A stretch of 51,644 bases of DNA from DUZB01 sp964407525. GTDB taxonomy: Bacteria; Desulfobacterota; DSM-4660; Desulfatiglandales; Desulfatiglandaceae. The stretch is from the NCBI GenBank assembly GCA_964407525.1, contig CAYOWC010000006.1, positions 1 through 51,644 on the forward strand. The letters run 5' to 3'. The position numbers and the translations under genes are program-made. The notes below the pieces were generated by a model. The model was not told where the DNA came from, did no database searches, and worked only from the letters and a program-made list of their open reading frames with translations. This document shows, one piece after another, positions 25,846 to 33,592 of this stretch. Within the stretch, counting starts at the first letter, position 1. Every line of letters starts with the position of its first letter.

Positions 25846-27759
25846 TTACCTCCTTTGTTCACAGTCTTCATTAATAAGGCCTATAAATTCTTTCTCATCC
25901 ATGAGAGGAAGATTTTGACCTGTCCTCTTTCTGGGGGCCACCATACCGCTCTCGCTTTCCTTATCGCCAATAATCAGCATATATGGTATTTTTTTAAGCT
26001 GGGCCTCTCTCACTTTAAGCCCGAGTTTTTCATTTCTAAAATCACCTTCTACCCGGATATTGGCATCCTGCAGACTTTTTAAAACCTTTTCGCCATGGGG
26101 GATGTTTCTATCGGTAACCGTCAGGATAGTCGCCTGAACAGGCGCCAGCCATGTGGGAAACGCCCCTGCATAGTGCTCGATCAGAACTCCGATAAATCTT
26201 TCGATCGCTCCTAAAATGACCCTGTGGATCATTACGGGTCGATGTTTTTCTCCGTCCTTTCCGACATAGGTCAGGTCAAATTTCTCAGGAAGGGTAAAGT
26301 CACACTGGATTGTGGCACATTGCCATTCCCGCTCCAAAGCGTCCTTCAGCTTCACATCGATTTTTGGTCCATAAAACGCCCCGTCTCCTTCGTTAATTTC
26401 ATATGGAAGGCCGTTATCCTGCATGGCCTTTATAAGGGCGTTGGTTGCCAGCTCCCAGTCTTCGTCCGTACCAATGGATTTCGAAGGACGCGTGCTTATT
26501 TCAAGACCATACTCAAACCCGAAAACAGACATCACTTCTTTCACGAAATTCAGCACACCTTTGATCTCACCATCCAATTGTTCCGGCGTGCAGAGGATAT
26601 GGGCATCATCCTGCGTAAATTCCCTCACCCTGAAAAGTCCGTGCAAGACGCCTGAGCGCTCATGGCGGTGGACGGTCCCCAATTCGAAGTATCTTTTCGG
26701 AAGTTCTCTGTAACTTCTGAGGCTGGAACCGTAGATGAGCATATGAGACAGGCAGTTCATAGGCTTAATCCCATAGGACATCCCATCAATTTCCGTGAAA
26801 TACATATTTTCTCTGTAATTATCGAAATGCCCGGACCTTTTCCACAATTCAGTTTTGAGAATTTGGGGCCCTCTTACAAGTTCATATCCTCTCTGGAGGT
26901 GTTCCTTGATTTCAAAATCCTCAAGGAGGTATCTGAGCATAGCGCCCTTTGGATGCCAGATAATCATTCCGGCCCCCACGTCCTCATGGGTACTGAAAAG
27001 GCCCAATTGCCCACCCAGTTTCACATGATTTCGTTTTTTGGCCTCCTCGAGTCGGGCAAGATATTTCTTCAAACTCTTTTTATCAGGAAAAGCAGTGCCG
27101 TAAATGCGGCTCAGCATGGTCCGCTTTTCATCCCCCCTCCAGTAGGCGCCGGCCACTTTGGTCAGATGAAAGGCTTTAATCATTTTTGTGGAAGGGATAT
27201 GAGGTCCTCTACACAGATCCGTAAAATTTCCTTGAGTGTAAAGCGAAACCTGTTCATCTCCCAAATCGTTGATCAGCTCAACTTTATATTCTTCCTTCAA
27301 ATCCTCGAAAAAATCAATAGCGCTCCGACTTGGCATCTCTTTTCGAACGAACGGAAGATTTTTTTTAACAATTTCTTTCATCTTATCTTCGATGGCTTTC
27401 AGATCTTCTTCTTTAAAAGGTCTTTCATAATCAAAATCGTAATAGAAACCATCGGTGATAGCCGGCCCTATGGTGACCTTGACTCCCGGAAAGAGTTCCT
27501 GCACAGCCATCGCCATCACATGAGATGCACTGTGACGGAGTATGTGAAGTCCTTCTTCAGTGGTCACATATACTGGTTCAAGTTCCGCATTCGAAGTTAT
27601 CTGACACGACAGGTCGCAAGTTACTCCGTCTATTTTCACAGCGACAACCCTGTCAAGACCGCCAACCTGAAGCCGTTTCAGTGTTTCAGAAGCAGGCAGC
27701 GATTCTATAAGGATCGATTCAGACGATTTGTTTTTTAAATGGACGGAAATACTTTCCAT
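25846..27759 (-). CDS. thrS: Threonine-tRNA ligase
   Basis: The 637-residue product has a TGS domain (about 1-65), the editing domain with HILRHSASHVMAMAVQELFPG (H-x3-H), and a class II core with zinc ligand Cys in MNCLSHMLIYGSSLRSYREL, motif 2 FELGTVHRHERSGVLHGLFR, and motif 3 near RVILGAIERFIGVLIEHY, followed by the anticodon-binding domain. It heads the operon. There is no good Shine-Dalgarno sequence directly before the ATG (the leader there is AT-rich), and a terminator-like hairpin lies 37 nt upstream, both suggesting special control. Confidence 0.97.
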   Translation of the reverse strand: MESISVHLKNKSSESILIESLPASETLKRLQVGGLDRVVAVKIDGVTCDLSCQITSNAELEPVYVTTEEGLHILRHSASHVMAMAVQELFPGVKVTIGPAITDGFYYDFDYERPFKEEDLKAIEDKMKEIVKKNLPFVRKEMPSRSAIDFFEDLKEEYKVELINDLGDEQVSLYTQGNFTDLCRGPHIPSTKMIKAFHLTKVAGAYWRGDEKRTMLSRIYGTAFPDKKSLKKYLARLEEAKKRNHVKLGGQLGLFSTHEDVGAGMIIWHPKGAMLRYLLEDFEIKEHLQRGYELVRGPQILKTELWKRSGHFDNYRENMYFTEIDGMSYGIKPMNCLSHMLIYGSSLRSYRELPKRYFELGTVHRHERSGVLHGLFRVREFTQDDAHILCTPEQLDGEIKGVLNFVKEVMSVFGFEYGLEISTRPSKSIGTDEDWELATNALIKAMQDNGLPYEINEGDGAFYGPKIDVKLKDALEREWQCATIQCDFTLPEKFDLTYVGKDGEKHRPVMIHRVILGAIERFIGVLIEHYAGAFPTWLAPVQATILTVTDRNIPHGEKVLKSLQDANIRVEGDFRNEKLGLKVREAQLKKIPYMLIIGDKESESGMVAPRKRTGQNLPLMDEKEFIGLINEDCEQRR

Positions 27760-27795
27760 AATTTTTATTTATTAGTACCTCGAACAAAGAAAACA

Positions 27796-27832
27796 AGGCA
27801 TCCGGAGTGGCCAACAACTTGCCGAGATGCCT
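27796..27832 (-). terminator. Terminator-like attenuator hairpin in the thrS leader
   Basis: On the minus strand, AGGCATC plus CGG (with one bulged T) pairs with CCGGATGCCT around a 16-nt loop. It is followed at once by TTGTTTTCTTTGTTC and then by the thrS start 37 nt later. The shape is that of an intrinsic terminator placed inside a leader, so it may attenuate the thrS operon or end an upstream transcript. Confidence 0.55.
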
Positions 27833-28164
27833 CATGGAAATGGACTAATTTTATGTGCAATTCAGCAAACACTACTAATGACAAGCACTTACAACACTTT
27901 TAACTGTGAGCGCCCCAACCCGTACTCAAACTGTCCCCGGTGAGAAGCACAGTACTACCCTGATTATCGTACCTTATGTTAATTTAGTTAAGACAAAATT
28001 TTCACAAAGGTACACAATAACTAAATGAATTGCAACAAAAAAAATGATTTTACCAGATTCCCCGAGGAGGTCTTCCAAATTCCTCTTCTGAATCGCCTGA
28101 ACAAGGCAAGAACAAGAAAACTGATTGAAAAAAAACTCCTGAAAGACTACCATTTCACCTAACA
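27833..28164. other. Gene-free AT-rich spacer upstream of thrS
   Basis: About 330 bp between the thrS leader and the palindromic element. A 63-codon frame on the minus strand (27974-28165) has no ribosome site or recognisable product. I see no gene. Promoters for thrS probably lie here. Confidence 0.4.
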
Positions 28165-28335
28165 CCTAAAAGCTGCAATTAGCTTTTACATGGCCGTTAG
28201 CTTAAAGGATTCAAACATTTAAAATACTTTCTTGCTATATTGGAACTTTCATTTTTTGATGTCGACCTAATGTAACCGTAAGCAACCGGTATCGTGCGGC
28301 TATGTAACCGCTAACCGCTAATTGCAGCTTTTAGG
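28165..28335. repeat. 171-bp element with perfect 19-bp inverted ends
   Basis: CCTAAAAGCTGCAATTAGC at 28165-28183 is matched exactly by its reverse complement at 28317-28335. Further in, TTACATGGCCG (left) matches CGGCTATGTAA (right) with one mismatch, offset by a tandem 7-bp repeat CCGCTAACCGCTAA on the right. The centre is AT-rich and contains no gene. This looks like a MITE-type relic or a large cruciform-forming repeat. Confidence 0.65.
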
Positions 28336-28442
28336 CAACAAGTCATTTAACAAGAAAGAATTCGGCGCCTGCAATCGAGCATTCATCTGTCTGCCGAAAA
28401 AGGTCTTGCTGACTGCGTACCGACCACAGGAAAATCAAATTA

Positions 28443-29417
28443 ATGACTATCCTCCATTTATCAAGTATTGCTCACTGTTTATTCGTTTTCGTCAGGCGAT
28501 TTATCTTCAGAGATTCACACCGCCTAACCTTTACTTTTTTGATTGCATTCGTCTCTTTTTCCGCAATTTCACCGAGCCTTGTATGGTCAACTCAAATGGT
28601 TGATGAATTTGGTCGAAAGGTCACCGTACCCGATGATCCCCGACGAATCGTCTCACTCGCACCGAGTATTACAGAAATTATTTTCGCTCTGAATCAAGAA
28701 AGCCGTTTAAAGGGGGTCACCCAGTTCAGTGATTTCCCTGCTGAGGCTTCCAAGCTCCCCAGCGTAGGCTCCTATGTGCACCTTGACCTTGAGAGAATCG
28801 TGGCATTGAAACCGGATCTTTGCATCGCCACCAAAGATGGAAATCCGATCAAAGTCATCAAAATGCTGGAAGCCTTACATATACCCATATATGTGGTACA
28901 CCCTAAGAATCTGGAATTGATCATGGAAACCATTATCGGTATCGGCAAAATCCTCCATGCCGACGACCGTGCCAAAGCTATTGTTGAAGACATGCAATTC
29001 AGAGTGAATACTGTGAAATCTCTGGTCTTGAAGGCCCCGCACAGGCCCCGTGTTTTTTTCCAGATCGGCATCTCCCCGCTGGTATCGGCAGGAACTCCAA
29101 CCCACATCCATGAACTTATCACCCTGGCCGGGGGAAGAAATGTATCGGAAGGGCCCGTGCCCTACCCGCGTTACAGCCATGAACAAATCCTGATCATGGC
29201 TCCAGACATATTCATCATCTCTTCCATGGCCAGGGGAGAACAGTTTGCCCGGGTAAGAGATGAATGGGCAAGATGGAAAGATATCCCCGCAGTAAAAAAT
29301 GATCGCGTTTATGTGGTTGACTCCAATCTTTTTGACAGGCCCACGCCGCGTCTCGTAGACGCCCTTGAGCTTCTTGCCACCATGATTCACCCGGGTCTTT
29401 TCGAGGCACTGAAGTAA
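28443..29417 (+). CDS. btuF: Cobalamin-type ABC transporter substrate-binding protein (BtuF-like)
   Basis: The product has a long N-terminal leader (hydrophobic segment LTFTFLIAFVSFSAI about residues 29-45) and then the class III periplasmic binding fold: DEFGRKVTVPDDPRRIVSLAPSITEI, GVTQFSDFPAEASKLPSVGSY, IVALKPDLCIA, and VYVVDSNLFDRPTPRLVDALELLA near the end. These match BtuF and related siderophore/corrinoid binders. It is followed 2 nt later by a BtuC-like permease and then a BtuD-like ATPase. With two cobalamin riboswitches and a BtuB-like receptor nearby, B12 is the best substrate guess, though no riboswitch precedes this operon itself. Confidence 0.85.
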   Translation: MTILHLSSIAHCLFVFVRRFIFRDSHRLTFTFLIAFVSFSAISPSLVWSTQMVDEFGRKVTVPDDPRRIVSLAPSITEIIFALNQESRLKGVTQFSDFPAEASKLPSVGSYVHLDLERIVALKPDLCIATKDGNPIKVIKMLEALHIPIYVVHPKNLELIMETIIGIGKILHADDRAKAIVEDMQFRVNTVKSLVLKAPHRPRVFFQIGISPLVSAGTPTHIHELITLAGGRNVSEGPVPYPRYSHEQILIMAPDIFIISSMARGEQFARVRDEWARWKDIPAVKNDRVYVVDSNLFDRPTPRLVDALELLATMIHPGLFEALK

Positions 29418-29419
29418 AC

Positions 29420-30424
29420 ATGGAAAGGTCGGTACTCCTGAAAAGGATTCTGTGGACAGTAATCCTCCTCTCTGTCCTTCTGGCGGCATCCATACTCCTG
29501 GGCATTTTGATGGGGTCGACAGGGATTGGAATAAAAAGGGCACTACTCTCCTTGACCTCTTCACGGGAGAACGATCCCATGCTGCATACCATCATATGGC
29601 AGATCCGTTTTCCCCGCGTACTCTTAGCAGCACTCGTGGGCGCAGCCCTTTCCATGGGGGGACTGGTGTTCCAGGCGTTGCTCAGAAATCCACTGGCTGA
29701 GCCCTATATCCTCGGAATTTCAAGCGGGTCGGGGATTGGCGCCATCATAGGAATCCTTGCTGGACTATCCCGATTTCCCGGAGTAAGCTTTACAGCCTTT
29801 GCGGGAAGCATTGTCACACTCCTTCTGCTTTTTCTCATGTCTTCCGGAAAGGCCATCCTTAAGAGCAACTCCCTTCTCTTATCAGGAGTAATGGTAAACT
29901 CCTTTTGCGCGGCCTTCATCATGTTCCTGATCTCAATCACCCAGGATGCTCGGTTGCATAACATTATCTTCTGGCTCATGGGTGATTTATCCATGATCAA
30001 TCTTGGCCAGGTTGGCATACTCGCTGCCATACTTACCCCCTGCTTCTTTCTTCTGTTTTGTTTCTCCAACCAGATGAATCTCCTCCTTGTGGGAAAGGAA
30101 ATGGCCCAATCTATGGGGGTAAATATACGGATCGTGGTCCCCATGCTCCTGCTCATAACTTCTCTGATGGTCAGCGCCACCGTCTCTTTTTGCGGTCCGA
30201 TCGGCTTTGTGGGGTTGGTTATGCCCCATCTTCTAAGACTTATTTTTGGGCCGGACCATCGTGTACTGGCGCCTGCATGCATCTTGGGAGGAGGGACATA
30301 CATGGTTTTCTGCGACCTTCTGGCAAGAACGGTTCCGGACCAGGGTGAAATGCCTGCAGGTGTCATTACAGCCATGATAGGAGCGCCCCTTTTCATCATC
30401 CTGTTGAAGAGGTCCGGACGATGA
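29420..30424 (+). CDS. btuC: FecCD/BtuC-type ABC transporter permease
   Basis: The 334-residue integral membrane protein has about ten hydrophobic segments and the family signatures RFPRVLLAALVGAALSMGGLVFQALLRNPLAEPYILGISSGSG (read here in two parts) and GPIGFVGLVMPHLLRLIFGPDHR, plus the coupling loop AQSMGVN. It forms the inner-membrane channel for a corrinoid or siderophore. It overlaps the ATPase gene by 4 bp. Confidence 0.9.
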   Translation: MERSVLLKRILWTVILLSVLLAASILLGILMGSTGIGIKRALLSLTSSRENDPMLHTIIWQIRFPRVLLAALVGAALSMGGLVFQALLRNPLAEPYILGISSGSGIGAIIGILAGLSRFPGVSFTAFAGSIVTLLLLFLMSSGKAILKSNSLLLSGVMVNSFCAAFIMFLISITQDARLHNIIFWLMGDLSMINLGQVGILAAILTPCFFLLFCFSNQMNLLLVGKEMAQSMGVNIRIVVPMLLLITSLMVSATVSFCGPIGFVGLVMPHLLRLIFGPDHRVLAPACILGGGTYMVFCDLLARTVPDQGEMPAGVITAMIGAPLFIILLKRSGR

Positions 30425-31230
30425 GCCCTGTGATTGCCGAAGATATAGAATTTTTCTACGGAGACCAGATTATTCTGCGAAGACTTTCCTTTTCTGTAGT
30501 TAGGGGAGATTTTTTTATCATTCTCGGTCCCAATGGTTCAGGAAAAACAACACTTCTGAAAATCATTGCCAACATTTTGAAAGTCAAGAAAGGCGATTTG
30601 CGGATCATGGGAAATCCAATCGAAAACCATTCCAGACGATCCCTGGCAAGAACCCTCGCGCTGGTTCCCCAGATGGCCCCTGTGGACTTTCCTTTTACCG
30701 CAATGGAACTTGTCCTGATGGGTCGTTCTCCACACCTGGGTTTTCTGGCATTGGAACGGAAAAACGATCTGGAATTAGCGAAAAACGCCATGGAATTTAC
30801 AGGCGTTCTGCGTTTAGCCCATCGGAAAATGGACAAGTTGAGTGGTGGAGAACAACAGAGGGTATATATTGCCAGGGCCATCTGCCAGGCCCCTGAAATC
30901 ATGCTTCTTGATGAACCAACTGCATCTCTTGACCTCACCCATCAGATAAGGATCATGGATCTGATGGAAAAATTAAGGAAGGAAAAAGGGTTGACTATCG
31001 TCATGGTTTCCCACGATATCAACCTTGCAGCCATGTACGCCACCCGCTTACTTTTTTTGAAAGCAGGAAAAGAAGCAGGAATCGGTACTCCGGAAGAGGT
31101 CCTCACGTTTAAGAACCTTGAACGGATCTATGAATGCCCTCTTCTTGTAGATGAAAGCCCGTTAGGTGGCTTTAAAAGGATTACATTGATCCCCAACAAA
31201 TTCTTAAAAATGAAGATTGCGGGAAAATAA
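30421..31230 (+). CDS. btuD: BtuD/FhuC-type ABC transporter ATP-binding protein
   Basis: The 269-residue ATPase has Walker A GPNGSGKTT near residue 39, the LVPQMAPVDFPFTAMELVLMGR Q-loop stretch typical of the FecE/BtuD group, signature LSGGEQQRVYIARA, Walker B IMLLDEPTASLDL and H-loop VMVSHDINLAAM. It completes the btuF-btuC-btuD operon, starting inside the btuC stop (ATGA). Confidence 0.92.
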   Translation: MSPVIAEDIEFFYGDQIILRRLSFSVVRGDFFIILGPNGSGKTTLLKIIANILKVKKGDLRIMGNPIENHSRRSLARTLALVPQMAPVDFPFTAMELVLMGRSPHLGFLALERKNDLELAKNAMEFTGVLRLAHRKMDKLSGGEQQRVYIARAICQAPEIMLLDEPTASLDLTHQIRIMDLMEKLRKEKGLTIVMVSHDINLAAMYATRLLFLKAGKEAGIGTPEEVLTFKNLERIYECPLLVDESPLGGFKRITLIPNKFLKMKIAGK

Positions 31231-31353
31231 ATATTCTGATAAACTATATACGAGTAATGTTGTGGTAAAACACCAAACATGAAAGGAGGTGAATCGGCTT
31301 ACCCCATTTACTGGACATCTACAGATAACCTTAGACACGAAAGGAGATTGAAG

Positions 31354-31563
31354 ATGGCTGGAAGCACTTACAAAATTGTTGAACTGGTGGGAACAAGCGA
31401 TGTATCCTGGGAAGAAGCAACAGCCACTGCTGTTGCAACCGCAAGCGAAAGCCTGAAAGACTTGAGAATCGCAGAGGTAACCAAACTGGATGTTACGATT
31501 GAGAACGGAAAAGTCACAGGCTACAGAGCCAGATTGGACTTATCTTTTAAATACGTTAAATAA
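31354..31563 (+). CDS. Dodecin-family small protein lacking the flavin-stacking Trp
   Basis: The 69-residue product MAGSTYKIVELVGTSDVSWE is dodecin from its first residues and continues with a helix and two strands ending LDLSFKYVK. Dodecins assemble as hollow dodecamers that store flavins or CoA. In characterised dodecins a Trp in an L-R-W-F-E-V-type segment stacks on the flavin; here that segment reads LRIAEV, with Ile at position 39, so flavin binding may be weak or replaced. AAGGAG lies 7 nt before the ATG at 31354. An earlier in-frame ATG (31279) with only a Shine-Dalgarno-like GGAGGTGA inside its coding sequence is less likely. Confidence 0.88.
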   Translation: MAGSTYKIVELVGTSDVSWEEATATAVATASESLKDLRIAEVTKLDVTIENGKVTGYRARLDLSFKYVK

Positions 31564-31596
31564 AAAGAGGATCCCTGCGGGATCCCACTGTGGTGA

Positions 31597-31674
31597 GGGC
31601 TCGCTCAAAAATAACTTCACATTGTCCCATCTCAGATTTAGGCGAATTCTGTGAATTTATTTTTGGGCGGGCCC
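31597..31674 (+). repeat. 78-bp hairpin (MITE-like) element ending at the TetR gene ribosome site
   Basis: GGGCTCGCTCAAAAATAA (31597-31614) is matched at 16 of 18 positions by the reverse complement of 31657-31674. TTCACA and TGTGAA pair further in. The loop contains CTCAGATTTAGG, a word also found in the arms of the 16660-16752 hairpin, so the two are related. The right arm ends one base before the AAGGAGAGG ribosome site of the TetR gene. A smaller palindrome, GGATCCC/GGGATCC (about 31569-31585), lies just before it. Confidence 0.7.
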
Positions 31675-31686
31675 TAAGGAGAGGAA

Positions 31687-32301
31687 ATGGAGCCGGTCAA
31701 GAGAAAACTGACGATACTGGACCAGATCTCTGCATCAGACAAGGTGAGGAGCAAGATCATAGATGCTGCAAGCGAGCTTTACGCAAAAAGAGGCTTTGCA
31801 GCCACTTCCATTCAGGAAATCTCTGAAATGGCCGGAGTTGATCTCCCGATCACCTACCACTATGTGAAAAATAAATCTGAAATCATGCGAATGATCATGG
31901 AAGATGTTTTAAGTACGTTCCAGAACAATCTTCTCAAAGAGATTCAGGACCTTCATGATCCGGAAGAGAAGCTGCATATTGCCATCATTCTGTACCTGAG
32001 AATCATAGAAAAGCACCGGGACAAGCTGCTCCTGATCTACCAGAAGTCAAGTTCCTTAGACAGAGCTGCAAAAGCCCGAATTATGCAATTGGAAGTGGAC
32101 GTTGCAGAAGTTTTCAAAGGGATTATCAGCGAAGGAATTGCGCAGGGGACCTACAAAAATGTGGACGTGGATCTAATGGGGTACAACATCATGATGCTGG
32201 CCCACATGTGGATTCTGAAACACTGGCATTTCAAACACCGCCTCACACTGGACAAATATATCGATCTTCAATTAAGCATAATTATGCGCGCCCTTCACTA
32301 A
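31687..32301 (+). CDS. TetR/AcrR-family transcriptional regulator
   Basis: The 204-residue product has the TetR DNA-binding domain at about residues 18-64: KVRSKIIDAASELYAKRGFAATSIQEISEMAGVDLPITYHYVKNKSEIM (helix-turn-helix with the usual Y-x-H-V/F-x-x-K-x-x-I end). The C-terminal ligand domain begins LSTFQNNLLKEIQDL and resembles the C33 class found in regulators of fatty-acid metabolism. AAGGAGAGGAA precedes the ATG. Its neighbours are a dodecin and a cyclophilin; no target is obvious. Confidence 0.9.
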   Translation: MEPVKRKLTILDQISASDKVRSKIIDAASELYAKRGFAATSIQEISEMAGVDLPITYHYVKNKSEIMRMIMEDVLSTFQNNLLKEIQDLHDPEEKLHIAIILYLRIIEKHRDKLLLIYQKSSSLDRAAKARIMQLEVDVAEVFKGIISEGIAQGTYKNVDVDLMGYNIMMLAHMWILKHWHFKHRLTLDKYIDLQLSIIMRALH

Positions 32302-32307
32302 CCTCCA

Positions 32308-32877
32308 CTATTCTTTCATAACCGCCTCGATGATAACCACATCCTCAATCGGGACATTTTTCATACCGGCCTTTGATCCCGTCTTGACCTTCGAAATGGC
32401 ATCCACTACATCCATTCCTTTGATCACTTTCCCAAAGACCGTATATCCCCACCCCTGTGGGGTCTTGCTTCTATGATTCAATGAACCATTGTTATTCGTG
32501 TTGATGAAAAACTGGGCTGTTGCGCTGTGGGGATCAGGCGTTCGGGCCATGGCAATTGTACCACGATCATTCTTAAGCCCGTTATCCGCTTCGTTTTCCA
32601 CAGGCATCTCCGTCAGTTTCTTCTTCATTTTAGGGGTAAAGCCCCCGCCTTGAATCATAAAGTCTGGAATCACCCTATGGAAAATCGTGTCATCGTATTG
32701 ACCCCATCGCACATAGCGAAGAAAATTATCCACCGTTTTGGGCGCCTTCTCCGGATAGACTTCAATAACAATTGTTCCCTTGCTGGTTTCCACCTCCACC
32801 TGGGGATTTTTTGAGCCCGCCTCCGTAAGAGACGGCAAGGCAAAAACCAACATGGCCATAATAACGAGATGTCGCAT
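32308..32877 (-). CDS. Exported cyclophilin-type peptidyl-prolyl isomerase
   Basis: The 189-residue product starts with a short signal peptide (MRHLVIMAMLVFALPSLTEAG). The cyclophilin fold follows: DNFLRYVRWGQYDDTIFHRVIPDFMIQGGGF, then TIAMARTPDPHSATAQFFIN and YTVFGKVIKGMDVVD. Catalytic Arg (FHRV) and Phe/Gln (QFFIN) are present. It would assist folding of periplasmic proteins. Its stop is 6 bases from the TetR stop, so the genes are tightly convergent with no room for a separate terminator. Confidence 0.92.
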   Translation of the reverse strand: MRHLVIMAMLVFALPSLTEAGSKNPQVEVETSKGTIVIEVYPEKAPKTVDNFLRYVRWGQYDDTIFHRVIPDFMIQGGGFTPKMKKKLTEMPVENEADNGLKNDRGTIAMARTPDPHSATAQFFINTNNNGSLNHRSKTPQGWGYTVFGKVIKGMDVVDAISKVKTGSKAGMKNVPIEDVVIIEAVMKE

Positions 32878-33202
32878 TTGTCCTGCTCCTTTCGAAATTC
32901 AAAACTCTTGTCTTTTTGGATCCACTCACGTGCTGAGAAAAGATGGAAAAAATCCATCAATCGGTTCATAATATAAGATATCAAACGAACGATATCAACA
33001 ACAAAGATTCAACAATCCTGCTTGAAAAATAATTTACCCCCGATATCTATTGAAATGGAATTATTTTCTCAAAAAAAAATTCGTACCTAAAATAGTCGGG
33101 AGACTGTTTAATGACCGGAAAACCGAACAAACACCAACCGGATGCTTATACCTCGTATTTCTTGTTTTTTATTGACTGCTTTCCTTCCTTATCGTATAAG
33201 TT
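32878..33202. other. Intergenic region between ppi and the first cobalamin riboswitch
   Basis: About 325 bp, strongly AT-rich from 32960 to 33110. It should contain the divergent promoters for the cyclophilin gene and for the riboswitch-btuB transcript. Two GATATC words flank AAACGAAC near 32980. No gene is visible. Confidence 0.4.
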
Positions 33203-33392
33203 GGCAGGTTCAGGTGCTCATTTTGAGCTTGATAGGGAACACCGTAAAAACGGGACGGGCCCGCCGCTGTGACCTCGATCCTTCGTCTGTCTTTTATTCT
33301 GGAAGACGAAGAACCCTTTCAGCAGATATTGCCACTGTTTCATATGGAATTGGGAAGGCGGCTGTAAGGGCGGGGAAGTCAGAAGACCTGCC
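33203..33392 (+). ncRNA. Cobalamin (B12) riboswitch upstream of btuB
   Basis: The closing stem GGCAGGT (33203-33209) pairs with ACCTGCC (33386-33392). Between them are the hallmarks of the cobalamin class: GATAGGGAACACCGT, the core words GCCGCTGTGAC, GCCACTG and GGGAAGGC, and the 3' word AAGTCAGAAGACCTGCCT. A Rho-independent terminator follows about 75 nt later, so B12 binding probably ends transcription before the receptor gene. Confidence 0.92.
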
Positions 33393-33467
33393 TGAACAGA
33401 TATGCGAGACATCCTTCGCGGAACGGGGGGTTGTCTACACAGTCCTGCGAGGATAAAAAAGGGAAAT

Positions 33468-33501
33468 CCCCGGGTCGAATCCGTTCGGTCCGGGTTTTTT
33501 T
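33468..33501 (+). terminator. Riboswitch expression-platform terminator before btuB
   Basis: CCCGG and CCGGG arms enclose a roughly 16-nt loop and are followed by TTTTTTT. It lies between the cobalamin aptamer and the btuB start. The preceding AAAAAAGGGAAATCCCC is almost the same as the sequence before the terminator of the second riboswitch. Confidence 0.85.
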
Positions 33502-33592
33502 ATTCCTGGACTTCGATTTTTTTCACCTTTTATTTCAAGCCAATTCCCATGGATGAGCAGCTTTGGGGCGATGGCTGAAAGATCCTTTCGCT

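Noticed and set aside
26662..27738. A 358-codon open frame opposite thrS
   Set aside because: Antisense shadow of a certain gene, with no ribosome site or recognisable domain.
27974..28165. 63-codon frame in the spacer upstream of thrS
   Set aside because: No ribosome site or family resemblance; ends at the palindromic element.
31569..31585. GGATCCC/GGGATCC palindrome after the dodecin gene as its terminator
   Set aside because: No U-run follows on the plus strand; the T-run is on the other strand, where no gene needs it.
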